Shown here: positions 12,384-23,036 of the stretch, piece by piece
Position numbering within the stretch: position 1 is the stretch's first letter
Layout of the letters: each line of letters starts with the position of its first letter
Notes under the pieces: generated by a model
Told to the model about the DNA's origin: nothing
Seen by the model: only the letters and a program-made list of their open reading frames with translations
Databases searched by the model: none
Origin: Helianthus annuus
Lineage: Eukaryota > Streptophyta > Magnoliopsida > Asterales > Asteraceae
Assembly: GCF_002127325.2 (NCBI RefSeq)
Contig: NC_035437.2
Span: forward strand, 170,019,398 to 170,083,397
DNA: 64,000 bases
Direction: 5' to 3'
Made by a program: the position numbers and the translations under genes

Positions 12384-14081
12384 TTAAACATTGGGGTTCA
12401 CTCTTCGTTGTGGTTGAATTACCGTCTTGTAGTCATCATTCATTAAAATTTTGTGCGTGCACATGGAAGGGCTTATTCCTTTAATATCTACAAGCTTCCA
12501 AGCGATCGCGTTTTTGTATTTTTTAAGTAGGTTAACTAATTTCTCTTTTTCTATATTACTTAATTTAGATGAAATAATTACGGGTAAACTACCTTCTTTG
12601 CCTAGGAAAGCATATTCCAAACCTTTAGGAAGTTCTTTGAGCTCAATGGGTGGGTCTTTAGAAGACACCTTATTTTGTGGCTCGTCTAGATCAAGAACCT
12701 TAAAAGTTTGTTCTATGGCTATCTCTTCCTCGACAAAGTGGTCCTCTTCGTTGGCTGTATCGGGTGGTTCAGCTTCATCTTCAATTAGGGGGTCATTGTT
12801 GCCAAAAGGATATTTCATTGAGCGCTCAAGATCTATGCTCCTTTTGAATGCCCCTAATTGAAGAGGTAGATTGTTAAATTTCCGGTTTTTCAAAGCTCTA
12901 TGAGTTTGTACAAAAGGTTTTCCCAAGACTAAGGGGGCGTCATCTAGGATGACGAAGTCGGTTGGGATAACCATTTGATTCGTTTGAACCAAAACATCTT
13001 CAACTACACCGATTGATTTTATTACTTTCCGATTGGATAGAAAAATGGGTATTTGAAGTGGAGTAAAATCACTAACACTTAATTTTTCAAAAATATAGTT
13101 AGGCATTATGTTAACGCAAAGATCTTTATCAATGGTGATATTACTAATAAAGGAATTTTGAAAGAAACATGGAACCGGTGTAATGTTAATTTCAAAAGGA
13201 TCTTCTTTTATTAGCGAGGTTTGATCATTAGTTAACTTAACACTTACTAAGTCTTTGATTTTAGCACTAGTGTTTACCTCTTTTAAAAACTTGGCATGAG
13301 GGGTTATTAAACAATGATTTTCGAAAGTAGGTGACAAGAGGTTAATTTCTTCAAAATTAGACTCTTCTTGAATTTTAACATTATCGGACTCACCATTTTC
13401 GTTGTTTAACTCATGTGTCGGTTTTTCACTTTCTTGTTCTTCCATTTTTACACTTTCAACTATCTCTACGTTATTATCATTTTTTAGCTCTTCTCTTGCG
13501 CGGGATTCCTCTTCCCTTGCGCGAGATTCTTTTATGCAACGTTCGATAGTTTTAATGTGTTCTAATATCCTATTAGTTACTTCGGTGAGATTGAAAGAAT
13601 TTGGATCCTCAAAGCTTGAATCCGGTTGTTCGATCCTTGGCTCCTCATAGTACTCATATGAAGTAGATGATTCACACCATTGTTCTTCATTGTAAGTATA
13701 TGATGGATAAGGGTCGAAACTTTGTTCTTCATAGTACTCATATGAGGTGGGTTGTTCACGCCATGGTTCCTCATAATAAGAGTATGAAGGTGGTGGCTCA
13801 TATGTTGAATCTTCAAAGTATGAGTATGAAGGCTCATACCTTGGTTCATCAAAATATGAGTATGATGGAGGAGGTTCATACCTTTGGTCTTCATAGGATG
13901 TGTATGAAGTTGATGGCTCGTACCTGGGCTCCTCATAGTGGTTGTATGAATTGGATGGTTGATATGAGTTATTATATTGAACCGAGCGTGTGTTACGACA
14001 ATTAGTGCAATAATTACCCCTATAATCATCCTCATCATAGGTGTAGTTGTAACCTCTTGAGTATTGATCCATAAGAATCAC
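12384..14081 (-). CDS. Athila upstream ORF: tyrosine-rich repeats plus degenerate protease
   Basis: 565 residues starting at ATG 14081. Residues 45-155 are a tyrosine/proline/glutamate-rich repeat of about 14-15 residues (units such as YFDEPRYEPSYS). Residues 165-245 are charged and probably coiled. Residues 305-400 align with the Athila retropepsin (IFEKL, VEDVLV, PLVLGKPF), but the catalytic D-L-G is read here as D318-K-D, losing the glycine. Residues 480-565 are the usual linker into RT. Neither a gag capsid domain nor a complete CCHC knuckle is visible; only C25-x2-C28 hints at one. It ends in a TAA (12386-12384) directly in frame with pol. The start choice is uncertain because the leader is only about 360 bp. 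The protease is probably inactive. Confidence 0.8.
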   Translation of the reverse strand: MILMDQYSRGYNYTYDEDDYRGNYCTNCRNTRSVQYNNSYQPSNSYNHYEEPRYEPSTSYTSYEDQRYEPPPSYSYFDEPRYEPSYSYFEDSTYEPPPSYSYYEEPWREQPTSYEYYEEQSFDPYPSYTYNEEQWCESSTSYEYYEEPRIEQPDSSFEDPNSFNLTEVTNRILEHIKTIERCIKESRAREEESRAREELKNDNNVEIVESVKMEEQESEKPTHELNNENGESDNVKIQEESNFEEINLLSPTFENHCLITPHAKFLKEVNTSAKIKDLVSVKLTNDQTSLIKEDPFEINITPVPCFFQNSFISNITIDKDLCVNIMPNYIFEKLSVSDFTPLQIPIFLSNRKVIKSIGVVEDVLVQTNQMVIPTDFVILDDAPLVLGKPFVQTHRALKNRKFNNLPLQLGAFKRSIDLERSMKYPFGNNDPLIEDEAEPPDTANEEDHFVEEEIAIEQTFKVLDLDEPQNKVSSKDPPIELKELPKGLEYAFLGKEGSLPVIISSKLSNIEKEKLVNLLKKYKNAIAWKLVDIKGISPSMCTHKILMNDDYKTVIQPQRRVNPNV

Positions 14082-14440
14082 TCAACAGACCACAACTGAG
14101 TCTCGGGACCAGAAAACAAAAATAAGACGGAAACAGAAGCTGGACACGGCCCCGTGTTGGGTGAACACGGCCCCGTGTTCAGGGTCTGTATCTGGGCGTT
14201 TTAATTAAAGTTACTGGTCACGTTGAGCACGGGGGCGTGTTCAGCGAGCACGGCCCCGTGTTCAGACTCTGTATCTGGGTATCTACTCTAAAAATATGCA
14301 GCACGGCGGCGTGTTCAGCGAGCACGACCCCGTGTTCAGGCTACTGTAAATGCAAAACTAAACTAAAATGCAGAAAAATGCGCGCGTTTTGAAAAAAAAC
14401 TGATTAGGCCGTCGATTTTAAGCTTTCTTAAAATCCTTGT
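14082..14440 (-). other. Athila 5' leader with palindrome pairs
   Basis: Short non-coding leader between PBS and first ORF. Three GC-rich palindrome pairs lie at 14141-14182, 14226-14265 and 14300-14340. An Athila would normally have gag coding sequence starting in or near this region. Confidence 0.7.
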
Positions 14441-14459
14441 GTCCCCGGCAGCGGCGCCA
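14441..14459 (-). other. Primer binding site (tRNA-Asp type)
   Basis: Minus strand tggcgccgctgccggggac starts six bases inside the 5' LTR end. It resembles the 3' end complement of plant tRNA-Asp, the usual primer of Athila/Tat elements. Confidence 0.85.
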
Positions 14460-14465
14460 AAAACT

Positions 14466-16181
14466 TGATGCGTGTCAGTGTGTATATGTTTTTAATATAT
14501 AATTAAGCCCCTTTTTACACTTTTAGCCAAGTTTTAAATTTATAAAACACGATATTCACTAACACTAAACACACATATGGGCAAGTGCACCCATCGTGGA
14601 CGTAGTATAGTGTTGGTAAGATACCGAGGTCGTCCAAGGACACAAGAGCTTTTAATACCGGTTTATCCTCAACGTCTAATCAAATCAAAAAGTTAGAAAA
14701 ATGTTTTAAGCTAAGAAAAATAAAACTAACTAAATGCTGAAAATAAAAATAAAAATAAAAACAGATAGACAAGATGAATCACTTGGATCCGACACGTGTA
14801 TTAGTATAACCTTTGATTATTTTCGCACTTTTGCACTTGTTTAAAGAGATTATCTTAGTTATTGTAGTAGGCCCCTCTTTTGAAGGCGACGTTACCCTCA
14901 ACCCAGTAGTTTGAGTCAGCAAGGATACAATCCTAAAGGGTCGGATTATTGAAAGATAATGAATTAAGTTATTAATGCAAATTATGGTAGGCCCCGCTTT
15001 TGGCGGTGACGTTACCCTCGGCTAAGTAGTCTGAGTCAGCAGGGATACAGTCCTAAATAACCGGGTTATAGTATTAATAGTAGTTAACTTATGAGGGGGT
15101 CAAAGAGTTTGGATCCCCGCCATCCAATACCTATGGGCATTGAAGGAGATCCTACTAAATTTGACCCAGGTCCCAAGCAGGACCTCTAAACGCTGAACAA
15201 GGGCAAGACCTTTACCAAACCGTTCCCTTAACCCCCGACCAGGTAGCCAACATACCTCCATATAGACCGTGGAGATATGAATGGTGAAAATCTTTTATTT
15301 TATATAGACAGTAAAATAATGCCAAGACACCACGGACAAACGATAAGGAAAGATCACCTTCAACATAAGCAACTAGTTATTAAAGTCATTAATACAAAAC
15401 CAAATAAAAAGTGCAAAAGATTAAAAATAAAAAGTATTATACTAAACACTTGTCTTCACCAAGTGATGTAAGAGACTTAGGCAAACATGGCCTTGATTGT
15501 CAAGAACTCTTACGATCAATCTTGGATCCCGAGACGACTCACACACTCTACGATGGACAATGGATGATGGTGGTGGATGATGGTGTTATGGTGGTGGTGG
15601 GTGGTGGATGAGGTGTGAGAGAGGTGGTGTGCCAAGGGATGAGAGAGAATGAAGCCAAGCTCCTCTATTTATAGGCTGAACAGAAGGCTGGACACGGCCC
15701 CGTGTCCGCTGGACACGGCCCCGTGTCCGCTGGACACGGCCCCGTGCCCGCCTGACACTCTCTCTCCTCATTAATTGTAATTGCGAATTACAATTAATGC
15801 GCCTGCTGTACTTTCACCACGCCCCCGTGCTCGCTGGACACGGCCCCGTGGTGGGCAATGGAAGCTTCTACTGGTTTGTCTTTTCTGCTGCTTCCTGGGC
15901 ACGCCCCCGTGTTCGCTGGACACGGGGCGTGTTCAGACTCTGTTTCTTCTCCTTTGCCTTGGGAGGTGCCGTTGAGGGTCCGGGCAATCCACTTTTGTTC
16001 CTTTTTCTTGTATTTATGGTAGAATTAGCTGTCTTTTTGCTTCTTTTGTGATTTTGAGCTCATTTCATCCTGAAAATACAAAAGGAAGACAAAAACACTC
16101 TTTTTTCCAACATTAGTACTAAAAAGGGTTAGTTTTATGCCTTAATTGATGTGATTTATATGTTGCATTTTACACACATCA
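14466..16181 (-). repeat. 5' LTR of the Athila element
   Basis: Intact 1716-bp LTR, nearly identical to the split left copy. It contains the 120-bp duplication (14868-14945 and 14988-15065), a TATA box and a palindrome cluster (15690-15931). The site at 15271, where the left copy is interrupted, is empty here. Confidence 0.95.
15665..15673 (-). promoter_or_regulatory. TATA box, Athila 5' LTR
   Basis: Minus strand TATAAATAG, followed by aggagcttggcttc. Probable promoter for the genomic RNA. Confidence 0.65.
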
Positions 16182-17769
16182 ATAGTATTTTAAATGATAA
16201 ATGAATGATGTCTGAATATTCCGTTTGGAATAAGTTCCACGAATGTCAATGAATGAATTATGATGGACCCGTACTTATTCCTTAAGCCAAGTAATATTTA
16301 TGGCTTTAACGTCATGATTTAAAATCACTTAGAATGAGATTGGATAAAAAATCATCCTCATTAACCATGTCATGATTTCTCATAAATTTTGGTTATAATG
16401 GATTAAATTTATAAGTCTCATTTTCCTTTTGTCAAATTCTCATTTACATGATGACAAAAGTTGTGAAAATATAAGGTATCATCTAGTTTTATCTTAGTAA
16501 TGTTTCAATCCAGATATTTAGAACAAATAAGATGAGAGTTTAAGGTAAGTGTGACTTTATGTTGACTATGCAAACCTCACAAGCTTCATAACATTGCTTA
16601 ATTATGATACTATATTCTGATTAATCTTCAGAATATATAAGGTATCGAAAGGCGTTGTTAGAAGACTGCTTATTATGGTTCTTATAGCCTTAACAATTAA
16701 TTTTGTCACTAACTCTCATGTTAGTTATTTGTCGAATTATGGTAAAGAAACGTATGGAAATAGAGTCAACTAATCATGTGTTAATTGGAATATTAAAATT
16801 ATCAGACTTAAATATCATTAGTAAGTGACTATCTAATTGATTTATCCAACTGTTCTTTTAGAGTAATGGATAGTCTCGTTGCTTATGCCTAGTCTAATGA
16901 CATAATTATGCAGTGAGATTTTCCCTTGAAGAACCTTAGAGTTGGGATTTTGTACTTGTATTTTGTATATGGACCTTAGAACAATCCTCTTTCAAAGTTT
17001 AAGTGGTTTTAAGGTGAGTAACAACTTATTTTCCAGCTTCAAACATTTATTTCTTTGTACATATGTTGCTTATCAACACACTCATTATACTTTGGTACTT
17101 TTGACTGTTACAGTTGATTTATAAGGCATCAAATTGTACAAGTGAAAATCTTAGTATGTAATGTACTGGAAAAATGTACTTATTTCCATGCGTAAGCCCT
17201 TAACTTTATGGGTCATGGTATTGTACATTATAATGTATTCACATACACCACTTAACTTTATAGGTTAGAATTTTAAATGAAGGCATGCATCTTAGGAATT
17301 CTTGTGATTATTCCACAACAATAGATTAGTCTTAGGAAAGACTTAATCTAGAATAACTTTAGTGATAGCAATTATGTTAGAGAGTTCTTGATTATCATAA
17401 GAGACATCATGTTTGATTTGTCTTATTCACCATGCTCTACTTTTCTTCTGTAGTGCTTTATCAGAAGAGAGCAACAGGATCATCGTGTCTTAAGCGATAA
17501 TCAAGGATTTTAATTTAAGAGATAATTCTTATAGAAACTTTAAGTAAAGCAAAACATATTAGATTTAGGAGTTAGAGTGGACAAGATATAGATTTATAGA
17601 AGAAAATTATAGTGAGGAAAATTATGGGTACTAAGAATAACGCAGACGAAATGATCATAAAAATTAATTAAGGATCATTAATATAAGGATCATTATGTGA
17701 AGAGGTTGTGATATGTCTATTACTAATATCAAAATAATAGACTTATTTAAAACTCTACTTAAACGAAGA

Positions 17770-18011
17770 CAAATCAGCTTTGGCCAGAAGTGTAATCATT
17801 TAAGCATGTGTGCAAAGTGGTTGTAACAAATCAGCTTTGGCCAGAAATTGAGACAATCACTTAAGTTATGCACTTGTTAAGTATGCCATCTATGAAGGAA
17901 TTAAATCAGCTTTGGCCAGATATTAAGACTTTCATGTTTATGATGCACACTTAACATAGCTTTCATAATACTTGGATGATAAGTAGATGTATTAAATCAG
18001 CTTTGGCCAGA
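17770..18011 (-). repeat. Four spaced copies of an 18-bp motif (element A)
   Basis: The motif aaatcagctttggccaga occurs four times at uneven spacing with diverged sequence between. Copy B has the same four sites (59776-60017), the first with substitutions. Conservation of the motif but not of the spacers suggests a protein- or RNA-binding role, which is inference. Confidence 0.85.
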
Positions 18012-18129
18012 AATGATACATCAGAAGCTCATTCAAGTTAAGCCATTTTGGTTTTGTAAAACATTATTTGATCCTTATTAATTAACTAAGTAATTACAAA
18101 AACCAATTATTTAGTAGCAAACCACCTGG

Positions 18130-18157
18130 GTGCAGGGGGACAGCGTGCCCCCTGCAC
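18130..18157. other. GC-rich perfect stem-loop (element A)
   Basis: Arms gtgcaggggg and ccccctgcac form a 10-bp stem around an 8-base loop. A second short dyad (ggggcggagcccc) follows. Copy B has an imperfect version around 60170-60200. Confidence 0.8.
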
Positions 18158-18218
18158 GGGGTTCGGGGCGGAGCCCCGAGCTAAATCTTAGTTCACATTA
18201 AACAACCTAAAATAATGA

Positions 18219-18660
18219 GGTTTCGAGTCAGGTCTCGAGTCAGGTCTCGACCGAGTTATGAGATCTCGAGTCAGTTATGAGGTCTCAAGTGAGATCTCGA
18301 GTCAAGTCTCGACTCAGCTTGTAATATTATGAGGTCTCGACTCATTAATGGTCTCGAGTCGCAACCTCAGTGTCTCGAGTCGTAATCATGGTCTCGACTG
18401 CTGTGAATTATGAGATCTCGACTCCTTATGAGGTCTCGAGTCGCAACCTTATGGTCTCGAGTTATGACCTTATGGTCTCGAGTCGAGACCTTTGTCTCGA
18501 GTTGTACAAATTTAAGTCCTTAGTCGAAACCTCAGTGGTCTCGAGTCGAGACCTTATGATCTCGAGTCGAAATCGTTGTCTCGAGTTATAAACATTTGAG
18601 AACACTTATGATTTCGAGTCGAGTTCTTGTGGTCTCGAGTCGAGACCTTTGTCTCGGGTG
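18219..18660. repeat. Palindromic CTCGAG repeat array (element A)
   Basis: About twenty degenerate units of 20-24 bp built on ggtctcgagtcgagacc, itself a perfect dyad. Copy B (60257-60700) has more units in the middle and fewer at the end. Confidence 0.9.
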
Positions 18661-19185
18661 GTTAAAACTTATCTCGAAACTTCTGTTACAGCTATTAATG
18701 TGAAAACATAACCGAAAATTCGAATTGTTAGGGATTTAGAGATATGGTTTCCTGTTTTAGTGATGATCTAATTTTATCATAATATTTCGAAAATTTTATC
18801 TGATTATCTAATAACAGTTTTTTCGAAAATTTTCAATAGATAAAACAGATCAAAACATGGAAAAACACTCAATAATCCAAATCATATTCCAAAACATAAA
18901 GGAATTTCGAATTTTCCTAAGAAAACATGATGAACCCTAAAAATAAAAACATGATTCTGGAACCCGAAACCTGAATTTTAAGGCTTTAAACAGATTTCGG
19001 TACAATTAAGATTTACCATTATGATTCCGAGTCATTAAAAAAAACATTCTTTTCCCGAAAAACATTGATCTCGGCACATATGAACCGAAAACAGCCGTGA
19101 GTTTTATTGAGTTTTCAAAACTTCTGTTTTCCATATTTCAACCCAGAATAATGGATACGAAAACAGAACTGATTAATCAACATAT

Positions 19186-19197
19186 GCTCTGATACCA
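19186..19197 (-). other. Primer binding site of element A (initiator tRNA-Met type)
   Basis: Minus strand tggtatcagagc, two bases inside the 5' LTR. This is the standard Copia-type PBS. Confidence 0.9.
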
Positions 19198-19199
19198 CA

Positions 19200-19642
19200 T
19201 GTTGATCAGTTCTGTTTTAAACATAATGGAAAACATTAAAACATACCTTTGATTGCATCAGTACAGGCCAGCAGAGAATCCAGATGGAGATGCAACAACA
19301 GTGTTTGACATAGTTGTCAGTTTGGTCTGGTTCCTCCTTAGGGTGCAATCTAATGATGGTGATGATAAGAAACCGACAAGGGAATCGGTTATGGAGAGGG
19401 AGGCGAGATTGATGTTATGTGTTATTAGGGTTTGTGTAATTGTCTAACCCTTTAACCTCCACATTATTCTCCTTATATATGCACCAAGGAGGAAACCCTA
19501 ATTAGTTAATAAGGGTAATTAGGCCCATCAACAATTACCAACTAATTATTTAATAGGATTGTTATATATTTTGATCCATATAATGTAAATGATTATAATG
19601 GCTACTAGATTAAATATAACATAAAATATATTTAATCTTACA
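19200..19642 (-). repeat. 5' LTR of element A, 443 bp
   Basis: Same length and closely similar sequence to both LTRs of copy B, with TG..CA ends. A minus-strand TATA-like element (ccttatata on +) lies near 19471. Confidence 0.9.
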
Positions 19643-19647
19643 CTAGA

Positions 19648-20718
19648 CAATCTTAAATGAATAAAATTTCCATCAAGAATAATATGATCAAAAATTAACT
19701 TTGACTTGATTTTTTAAATGTCACCTAATTACCTATTGGAATCAAATTTGTCATTTCTAATCGAAAGTACATAAGTATGGCAAGCAAATGCGTAGGTTGA
19801 TGAGAAATGTTAATTACAAGCAAGTTGGGAATTAGGATTAGGGTGGGTGTAACTCACCAGTTTGATATTGCCAAAGCATGGCTCATGTTATTTTTATATC
19901 ATTTATAAACTTATTATTAGTGTTGTTTTTACGGCAAAAGTCTTGATTGTCTCCACAGACTAAAATCTATTGGTACCGCATAGTAGCATAATATCGACAA
20001 CGAAGTTTAATTTATTTATTTAAATACTAATAACGTTTGAAAACATATATTTTTATTTTATTTAATGACACAATTCAATTAATATAAATTAATTTTCCTA
20101 CCCGGGAATTTCCCGGGTTATAACCTAGTTCTAATTAGATAGGAAATCATGTAATAAAGTCTCACACATAGAATACCTAAGATGCATTTAATTACTTTTG
20201 GATATTTTCTGTTTTACTTAAAATATTATTGATGAGTGAAACCATTGTGACATTTTTAATGAATGTGTTTTAATTGATAACCTCCATTTATGATAAACAA
20301 GTCACTTGGTTTGGAACCTTTACTTATCAGTATTTGAAGGTAAATCAACCAAAATACTAATATTGTACCAAACCGTTACCAGTCTTGAAAAATGGGAAAA
20401 TGGGTATCAGTGTCGAAATGATTGGTACGGTACGATACAGTTATCAAATGCTCATGCCTAAGTTTGACACTTCAGGTGTTATATTATAAATAAATCTTAA
20501 TCACAATCCAATCATGTTCAATGATTCTACAATTGGCATCACAACCCAAAAGTTAGTCAATACCACGTAATTGTAACATTATCTCTTGCTAGTAAATTCA
20601 TATGCTTCACAATTAGTACACATTCACTTTTTAATCACAATTAAGCAATTAATCAAACACATGGTGTACATCACATCATTCAAGCATAGAGTACAAGCTC
20701 CTAATGTATATTTCTACT
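19648..20718. other. Intergenic, no gene seen
   Basis: AT-rich single-copy-looking DNA with no supported ORF. It includes one Helitron-type 3' end (20101-20128). Confidence 0.6.
20101..20128 (+). mobile_element. Helitron 3' terminus
   Basis: Hairpin cccgggaatttcccggg followed by ttataac and CTAG before T, the CTRR-type end preceded by a hairpin expected for Helitrons. No 5' TC end was found, so the element length is unknown. Confidence 0.5.
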
Positions 20719-21024
20719 GCCAATGAGGTAGTAGTGGAGTGGTTGGGGAAAGACTTGGTGTTCCTTGTGACCCAGGTTCAACTCTCGTTCTCCCCATTAT
20801 TTTATGGGGCATCCAGGCGACGGGCGAATACGGGTGGCACCGGTTCGTCTTGGATGAGAGGCGAGGTCTTACCGATTAATCCACTATCGTGCCTTCGAGC
20901 GGATGGAGGTCGTGTTTCCGCGCACCTGGGAGAGCCAAGGGGCTGGCAGCGGTCGAGTAGTAGACCTTGACCACAGCGCCCGATGTCACAGTGATTGACA
21001 CGTCGTTTCTTACCCTTCAAAGAA
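20719..21024 (+). mobile_element. Probable tRNA-derived SINE
   Basis: Starts with a Pol III A-box-like gagtggttgggg and a B-box-like ggttcaactct 40-50 bp later, followed by a GC-rich body unlike its surroundings. It is flanked by an imperfect 16-bp duplication (20703-20718, 21025-21040; two mismatches). No A-tail is evident. Confidence 0.5.
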
Positions 21025-21040
21025 AATGCATATTTCTCCT

Positions 21041-22317
21041 AAACCATACAATCAAACTCAATTCCCACATGAATTCCACCTAATACATACAATAAAAAAA
21101 AATCATATTTCTCCTAAACATATCTTCGTATATTTTTTCCCGTTTGACTGGTCTGTTGCAGCACACCTATTTTTCTCCGTTTGACAAGTTCGTCGCAACG
21201 CGCGGGTCTTAGATTGACTAAGTTATTTTTTTCTATGTTTTACGTTTCGGTTTAATTTATCTGCAACGAGCGTGTGTGTTTAAAGATTTTACATCTGTTT
21301 TTCACTCGACGTTATTTTTTCCCGTTTTTATTTATTTTGTTTTACGAGCTTTTTCGGTGTTGGTGGTCGCTGACAATAGTATAACATTGGTACTACTTGA
21401 CACAGTTTTACAATAACCGCTGCAACGCAAGGGCTTAATACTAGTTTATTATATATAAATGCATGTTATCATATAATTTAGCTTCTAAACTAAAGATTAC
21501 TTGTATATAATTATAGCACAAATCCGGAATCCCTTCGTATTAGATATAAGCCTAGACTAGTTATCTTAATTTGATGAGTTAAGCTTTTTATTCAAAATGG
21601 CTTAATTGTTGATCCGTCTTCTATTGCCATTAACTGATATGGTTTATTACAACAATAGATAGATAGATAGATAGATGATACAAATATTTAAGTAGTTTCT
21701 AATAGTCAATTAGACTCAAAGTACTATAGTCTATCTAATGCATACTCTTTTGTAGGTCGATTCTTGACATATATTGGATATCGGTTGTCATTAAAGTCTA
21801 CTTTTACTATGTTTGTGTGTGAAAAACCATTACCTTCGTGGTTCATAAGTTTTACAAAAGGCAACTGACCCCTTGAGTAAAGTGAAAGGTTCATTCTCAA
21901 TTAGTGATAGGATAAGGACATCCTTTGGAATATGCTATTAGAGATCTCACCCAACCTACCCCCTCACACCAATTGAAGAGTCACATATTAGTTCCTTCGA
22001 AAATAATTGTACTTTCAAACCACTTGCTAAAGAATTAAAGTGTTCCTATCTCATCATTGGAGATGTTTATTTAAATTTCTTGTACTAATTTAACAAATAT
22101 ACATATACATCTAGAAATATAGAAGGTCAACTAATGATCAAACATTAATCCATATTAAATTCCAACATCGACCATAGTCGAGATTGAACAAACAGTCATT
22201 AAATTAGTATATGTTAACTATATTATATTATTAATATATATTTATTGTTGATGATTATGATATTCATGATCAAAATTGTTTTATAATCAAACCGGTCCTC
22301 TTACTAATCGGAAACCA
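21041..22317. other. Intergenic, no gene seen
   Basis: AT-rich. Contains a Helitron-like 3' end (gctgcaacgcaagggc then CTAG at 21441-21444, followed by T) and a short (GATA)n tract near 21655-21677. Confidence 0.5.
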
Positions 22318-22537
22318 GGTTACAACATAAATAAATCAAATAGCATACACGCACATAACTAATTCAAACAAAACATAAAACTACTTTATCTTTTCGTATA
22401 AACTTACAATATTAACACAATATACTAGGTTACAACACAAATAAATCAATACTAGTAAGCACATAACTAATTCAAACAAAACATAAAACTACTTTTATCT
22501 TTTAATGTGAATTTACAATATTAACACAATAGGAAAC
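22318..22537. repeat. 110-bp tandem duplication upstream of the translocator gene
   Basis: The segment beginning ggttacaacayaaataaatc is repeated at 22318 and 22428 with small differences. The copies share the run cacataactaattcaaac. Confidence 0.8.
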
Positions 22538-23036
22538 CTAAAATTGTAAATAAGGTTTTGAAACGAAAACATAAAAGGATTTTAAAAAATCTGTAAATCT
22601 GACACGTTGTCTGGTTCACCTATTCAACCAGTCTTTTCATCGAAAACAATCAGACCAGTTATGTAGCCAGTTTTTTATCCAATCTATCAAAACAAGGCCC
22701 CGACAAATACAATGCTTAAACATGATTAATACTTAAACATGATTTGTTAGTTTAGATAAGATAAAAATCAAAACCATGAACAATATTATATTAAACTAAA
22801 TATAAATATAATACCTTGTTGGGATTTGTTAGTTATTAAATAAATAAATAAAAGATATCAATTAAATATTCCATAACGACTCCTCATGATCATATAAATT
22901 GTTGATCAAAACACAATTTCTTTTACAACAAAAGCTGCCACACAATATCAGATTACAACATTGATCCCAAATAGCCCACAACAATCAAGATTCAATCTTT
23001 TCACTCAAATTCTCAACCTTTTTGTCAAAATTCATC
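22538..23036 (+). promoter_or_regulatory. Upstream region and probable promoter of the translocator gene
   Basis: No ORF. A TATA-like catataaat lies near 22890, about 145 bp before the ATG. The region nearer the ATG is pyrimidine- and A-rich, as plant 5' UTRs often are. The promoter placement is tentative. Confidence 0.35.

Larger units (their letters stand above)
1390..16181 (-). mobile_element. Athila-type Ty3/Gypsy LTR retrotransposon, nearly full length, nested in element A
   Basis: The element starts TGATGCGTG and ends ACACATCA. It is flanked by the 5-bp target duplication ATAGT (1385-1389 and 16182-16186). Order on the minus strand: 5' LTR 14466-16181, tRNA-Asp-type PBS, short leader, protease-containing ORF, RT-RNaseH-integrase ORF, downstream Athila-type ORF, purine tract, 3' LTR. 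Without the nested solo LTR it is about 12 kb. By eye the two 1.7-kb LTRs differ at about four bases and three 1-bp indels, so the insertion is recent. There is no recognisable gag capsid or zinc knuckle, the protease motif is degenerate, and two in-frame stops are present. It is probably non-autonomous and was mobilised by a relative in trans. Confidence 0.95.
16187..19642 (-). mobile_element. Copia-like element A, 5' part with its 5' LTR
   Basis: Continues the 803-1384 fragment after the Athila and parallels 58196-61687 of copy B at high identity. No ORF of useful length exists on either strand. The LTR, PBS, palindromic array and repeated leader motif are listed separately. The other LTR lies left of the window, so the TSD cannot be checked; the five bases after the LTR are ctaga. 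Confidence 0.85.

Noticed and set aside
12451..14038. Several ORFs on + and the second minus frame in the Athila region
   Set aside because: Shadows of the real minus-strand ORF. The Met/His-rich one is a frame-shifted reading of the tyrosine repeats.
20728..20800. tRNA gene
   Set aside because: A and B boxes are present but the arms do not pair as a tRNA; better read as a SINE head.
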